Assembly (NCBI GenBank): GCA_938001995.1
Contig: CALLAV010000018.1
Span: forward strand, 1 to 7,756
Length of the DNA: 7,756 bases
Reading direction: 5' to 3'
Origin: an uncultured Amylibacter sp.
GTDB lineage: Bacteria > Pseudomonadota > Alphaproteobacteria > Rhodobacterales > Rhodobacteraceae
Shown piece by piece: positions 5,315-7,756 of this stretch (its first letter is position 1; the number at the start of each line of letters is the position of its first letter). Position numbers and translations under genes: made by a program. The notes under the pieces are model-generated. The model saw only the letters and a program-made list of their open reading frames with translations. It did not search any database and was not told the DNA's origin.

Positions 5315-6187
5315 CTACTCTTTGGCCGCTTCGATCTTGTCTTGTGTCTTGGTGTCAAAATCAGACGCGTCGTGACGCTCGTGCAATTGATCCTCCAGCG
5401 GGCCAAACGGGCGGTTCACTTTACGCCCGCGGATCACAGCAGGGCGTTCGGCAATCTGTTTCGTCCAGCGCTGCACGTTCTTGTACTCTTCAACCTGCAA
5501 GAACTCGCCAGCATCATAAAGCACACCCTGCGCCAACGACCCATACCAAGGCCACGTCGCCATATCCGCGATGGAATACTCGGACCCGCCCAGATACTCT
5601 GACTCGGCTAGACGACGGTCCAGAACATCCATCTGGCGCTTGGCCTCCATGGCAAAGCGGTTGATTGCATATTCAAACTTCTCTGGCGCGTAGGCATAGA
5701 AATGGCCGAACCCACCGCCCAGATACGGCGCTGACCCCATCAGCCAGAACAACCAAGACATGGTTTCCGTCCGCGCTGCTGGCTCTGTGGGTAGAAATTC
5801 ACCGAACTTCTCGGCCAGATACACCATGATTGACGCGCTTTCGAAAATCCGCGTCGGCGTTTCGGTTGAATGATCCATCAGCGCTGGAATTTTCGAATTC
5901 GGGTTCACATCCACAAACCCACTGCCGAATTGATCCCCTTCGCCAATGTTGATCAGCCACGCATCATATTCCGCACCCGTGTGACCCAATGCCAGCAACT
6001 CTTCCAGCATTACTGTCACCTTCACCCCATTTGGCGTGGCGAGCGAGTACAATTGCAGCGGATGCTTGCCCACTGGCAGCTCTTTGTCGTGGGTCGGCCC
6101 TGCGATGGGGCGATTGATGTTGGCAAACTTGCCTCCATTCCCTTGATCCCAAGTCCAAACCTTCGGCGGTACGTATTCTTCAGACAT
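5315..6187 (-). CDS. yghU: Glutathione S-transferase fold disulfide-bond oxidoreductase, YghU type
   Basis: E. coli YghU/YfcG-type enzymes bind glutathione and reduce disulfides such as 2-hydroxyethyl disulfide; the natural substrate is not settled. The 290 residues match the YghU length (288). A YghU-like N-terminal extension (VPPKVWTWDQGNGGKFANIN, 6-25) precedes the thioredoxin-fold domain (about 44-130). It contains SLATPNGVKVTVMLEEL (48-64), in which T51/N53 replace the usual catalytic Tyr/Ser/Cys, then NPNSKIPAL (95-103) with the cis-proline, and ESASIMVYLAEKFG (116-129), whose E116-S117 bind the glutathione gamma-glutamyl group. The helical C-terminal domain (about 135-265) has SIADMATWPW (205-214), the N-capping box of the family. 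AAGGAG (6194-6199) lies 6 nt before the ATG. It sits upstream of msrA, another thiol-dependent repair gene. Confidence 0.93.
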   Translation of the reverse strand: MSEEYVPPKVWTWDQGNGGKFANINRPIAGPTHDKELPVGKHPLQLYSLATPNGVKVTVMLEELLALGHTGAEYDAWLINIGEGDQFGSGFVDVNPNSKIPALMDHSTETPTRIFESASIMVYLAEKFGEFLPTEPAARTETMSWLFWLMGSAPYLGGGFGHFYAYAPEKFEYAINRFAMEAKRQMDVLDRRLAESEYLGGSEYSIADMATWPWYGSLAQGVLYDAGEFLQVEEYKNVQRWTKQIAERPAVIRGRKVNRPFGPLEDQLHERHDASDFDTKTQDKIEAAKE

Positions 6188-6570
6188 ATCTGTCTCCTTA
6201 AATCTAATGTTGCCCGTAACTTAATCTGCCCACACGGAAAGAACAAAGCCGATTTCTGCGACGCTGCGTTGCGCGACACACAACAGCGCAGCGAACAGCG
6301 AATAGGCAGGGTTTCGCTCAACTTGAAATAATTTTCCCAGCAAGAATAAATCTAGGATAAGCTACCTAAAGTTGATCCACGCCAGTTTGTAGGGGTTCTA
6401 CAGACACCGCGCTTAATACTCACTTTACGGGTGTGGGTCGCTCTGGTTCGAACAGGAACGCTTACCCCGCAATCCGTTCGAGCCCCGCAGGTCCAACCCG
6501 CTGGACTTGCACCAATGCGTGTAGGCGACGTCAAACACCGCCTGCACGCATTTCTCTGTCAGACTGGCCG
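6188..6570. other. 383-nt intergenic region rich in inverted repeats
   Basis: No protein gene is supported in this gap. The half next to yghU (6188-6360) must hold its promoter, but no firm -35/-10 pair was found; gctgcg / cgcagc around 6262-6298 can form an imperfect hairpin. The half next to the M20 gene (6380-6552) contains three hairpins in a row: gtttgtag / ctacagac near 6386-6406 (one G-U on the plus strand), gcaggtcca (6487-6495) / tggacttgc (6502-6510), and the long pair 6514-6527 / 6539-6552. Two ttcga-centred motifs, gttcgaac near 6447 and gttcgagc near 6477, recall tRNA T-loops, but the flanks do not pair as a T-stem. It could be the 3' untranslated region of the M20 gene or a small RNA. 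Confidence 0.5.
6514..6552 (-). terminator. Possible transcription end hairpin of the M20 gene
   Basis: The arms 6514-6527 (aatgcgtgtaggcg) and 6539-6552 pair over 14 positions with one mismatch around an 11-nt loop. The hairpin starts 18 nt after the M20 stop codon. No T-run follows on the minus strand, so it may act with Rho or protect the 3' end rather than terminate alone. Confidence 0.45.
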
Positions 6571-7737
6571 TTATTCCGCCAAGGGCTGCGCGCGCTCCAC
6601 GATCCGTGCAAAGACCGACGCACCGACAGGGCTGGCTTCATCGTCAAAATCGTATTTCGTGTGATGCAGATACGCCGTGTCGCCGTTGCCGATATAGAAA
6701 TAACTGCCGCGCGATTGTTCCAGCATATAAGAAAAATCCTCGGCCCCCATGGTTGGCGGCATGTCGCGTACGACGCGGTCCTCGCCGACAATTTCCGCAG
6801 CAACATCACAGGCAAACGTTGTCTCGGCTGCATCGTTGATCGTCGCGGGGTAGCCGTGATGATAATCGAGCCGCGCTGATCCGCCCATCATCGCGGCCGT
6901 TTGTTCCACAATGGCAGTCATACGTTCCACGACTAAATCCTTCACGTCCTTATCAAATGTGCGCACCGTCCCGCCCAGCATAGCAGTTTCAGGCACGACA
7001 TTATGCGTGGTCCCCGAATGAATCTGGGTGATCGAAAGCACCACGGTTTTAATCGGGTCCACATTGCGCGTCACAATGGATTGCAACGCGCTCGCCATAT
7101 TCACCGCGATCATCACAGGATCAATTGTCTCATGCGCGCTCGCCGCATGGCCGCCCGATCCCGTGATGTGAATCTCAAAATCATCCGCGCTAGCCAGCAG
7201 CGGCCCAGGGCAAGTTTCAATATTGCCAACAGGCGAATTGGGCAGGGAGTGCTGGCCATAAACTTGGCTAATCCCGAACCGCGTGAACAACCCATCCTCA
7301 ACCATATAGCGCCCGCCACCAGAACCTTCTTCACCTGGCTGGAAAATCAACGCCACACGCCCGCTAAAATTCCGCGTCTCGGCCAGATACTTCGCCGCAC
7401 CCAGCAGCATCGTCGTGTGTCCGTCATGGCCACAAGCGTGCATCACGCCCTCTACCGTGCTGGCGTATTCCAGCCCCGTTTCCTCTGGCATCGGCAGCGC
7501 GTCCATATCGGCGCGCAGCCCAATCGTCGGCCCGTCACCGCGCCCATTGATAATCCCCACAACGCCGCTCACGCCAATCTTTTCGTGAATCTCGTCCACG
7601 CCAAATTCCCTCAATCGCTCCACCACAAACGCCGCTGTGCCATGGCATTCCATATCCAACTCAGGATGCGCGTGAATGTGCCGTCGCCATCCCTTCATTT
7701 CGTCAAAATACTCCGCAATTCGGTTGATCACAGCCAT
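6571..7737 (-). CDS. M20 family metallopeptidase / amidohydrolase (aminoacylase, hippurate hydrolase type)
   Basis: Members of this branch (M20D; HipO, AbgA, plant auxin-conjugate hydrolases) split N-acyl amino acids in the cytoplasm with a two-metal centre. The 388 residues have the typical length. Visible signatures are WRRHIHAHPELDMEC (17-31), GLRADMDALPM (73-83), and the metal-binding HACGHDGHT (100-108) with C102 and H104. They continue with FQPGEEGSGGG (132-142), where E136/E137 supply the catalytic base and a metal ligand, GQHSLP (161-166) with H163, and LHHTKYDFDDEA (357-368) with the last His ligand. Between them, roughly 186-290, lies the inserted dimerisation domain (ITGSGGHAAS ... 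HNVVPE). AAGGA (7746-7750) lies 8 nt before the ATG. No signal peptide is seen. The acyl group and amino acid cannot be told from sequence. Neighbours do not form a clear pathway with it. Confidence 0.93.
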   Translation of the reverse strand: MAVINRIAEYFDEMKGWRRHIHAHPELDMECHGTAAFVVERLREFGVDEIHEKIGVSGVVGIINGRGDGPTIGLRADMDALPMPEETGLEYASTVEGVMHACGHDGHTTMLLGAAKYLAETRNFSGRVALIFQPGEEGSGGGRYMVEDGLFTRFGISQVYGQHSLPNSPVGNIETCPGPLLASADDFEIHITGSGGHAASAHETIDPVMIAVNMASALQSIVTRNVDPIKTVVLSITQIHSGTTHNVVPETAMLGGTVRTFDKDVKDLVVERMTAIVEQTAAMMGGSARLDYHHGYPATINDAAETTFACDVAAEIVGEDRVVRDMPPTMGAEDFSYMLEQSRGSYFYIGNGDTAYLHHTKYDFDDEASPVGASVFARIVERAQPLAE

Positions 7738-7756
7738 GGTTTCTGTCCTTCTGTTT

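Noticed and set aside
6181..6194. Short hairpin AGACA / TGTCT around the yghU start codon
   Set aside because: Only five pairs with a 4-nt loop; too weak to argue for translational control.
6440..6500. tRNA-like gttcgaac and gttcgagc motifs
   Set aside because: The five bases on each side do not pair as a T-stem on either strand, and no cloverleaf can be drawn.
6433..6879. Plus-strand frame of 148 codons overlapping the M20 gene end
   Set aside because: It is antisense to the conserved C-terminus of the M20 enzyme and has no domain.
1..7756. CRISPR array, insertion sequence, integrase, or attachment site
   Set aside because: No regularly spaced repeats, transposase or integrase frames, or flanking duplications were found.

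Overview
The window reads as a piece of an alphaproteobacterial chromosome, most likely a marine Rhodobacteraceae (Roseobacter group). The clues are protein relatedness (RuvC, PrmA with the GTGHHGTT motif, a DUF6653-like membrane protein, a DUF1127 protein), moderate GC with short intergenic gaps, and a DUF1127 gene followed by hairpins of the type known in Rhodobacter. The genus cannot be fixed by eye. No transposon, phage, CRISPR array or rRNA/tRNA gene is seen, and it looks like core chromosome.

Layout. Nine of ten genes lie on the minus strand. From left to right: the 5' part of ruvA, cut by the window edge, is joined to ruvC by an ATGA overlap (Holliday junction processing). A possible degenerate SOS box lies upstream of ruvC. 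A 46-nt perfect hairpin follows, then an alpha/beta hydrolase that matches the fluoroacetate dehalogenase family at nearly every catalytic position. The only plus-strand gene, at 2151-2360, encodes a 69-residue DUF1127 protein. Immediately 3' of it are two stem-loops that both expose CCTCCCT in their loops, then a strong intrinsic terminator. This arrangement resembles the Rhodobacter CcaF1 (DUF1127) - CcsR ('cuckoo') sRNA locus and is the most interesting part of the window.

Right of it, on the minus strand, come a small one-helix membrane protein of unknown role, prmA (ribosomal protein L11 methyltransferase), a four-helix DUF6653-like membrane protein, msrA (peptide methionine sulfoxide reductase), a YghU-type glutathione-dependent oxidoreductase, a 383-nt non-coding gap rich in inverted repeats, and an M20 family amidohydrolase/aminoacylase.

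How they fit together. ruvC-ruvA is a true operon. yghU and msrA are consecutive thiol-redox or oxidative-damage genes, separated by a GC-rich hairpin that could reduce read-through. In Rhodobacter the DUF1127-CcsR pair is also induced by oxidative and heat stress, so a stress theme is possible, but nothing in the sequence proves co-regulation. The other genes look like independent housekeeping units.
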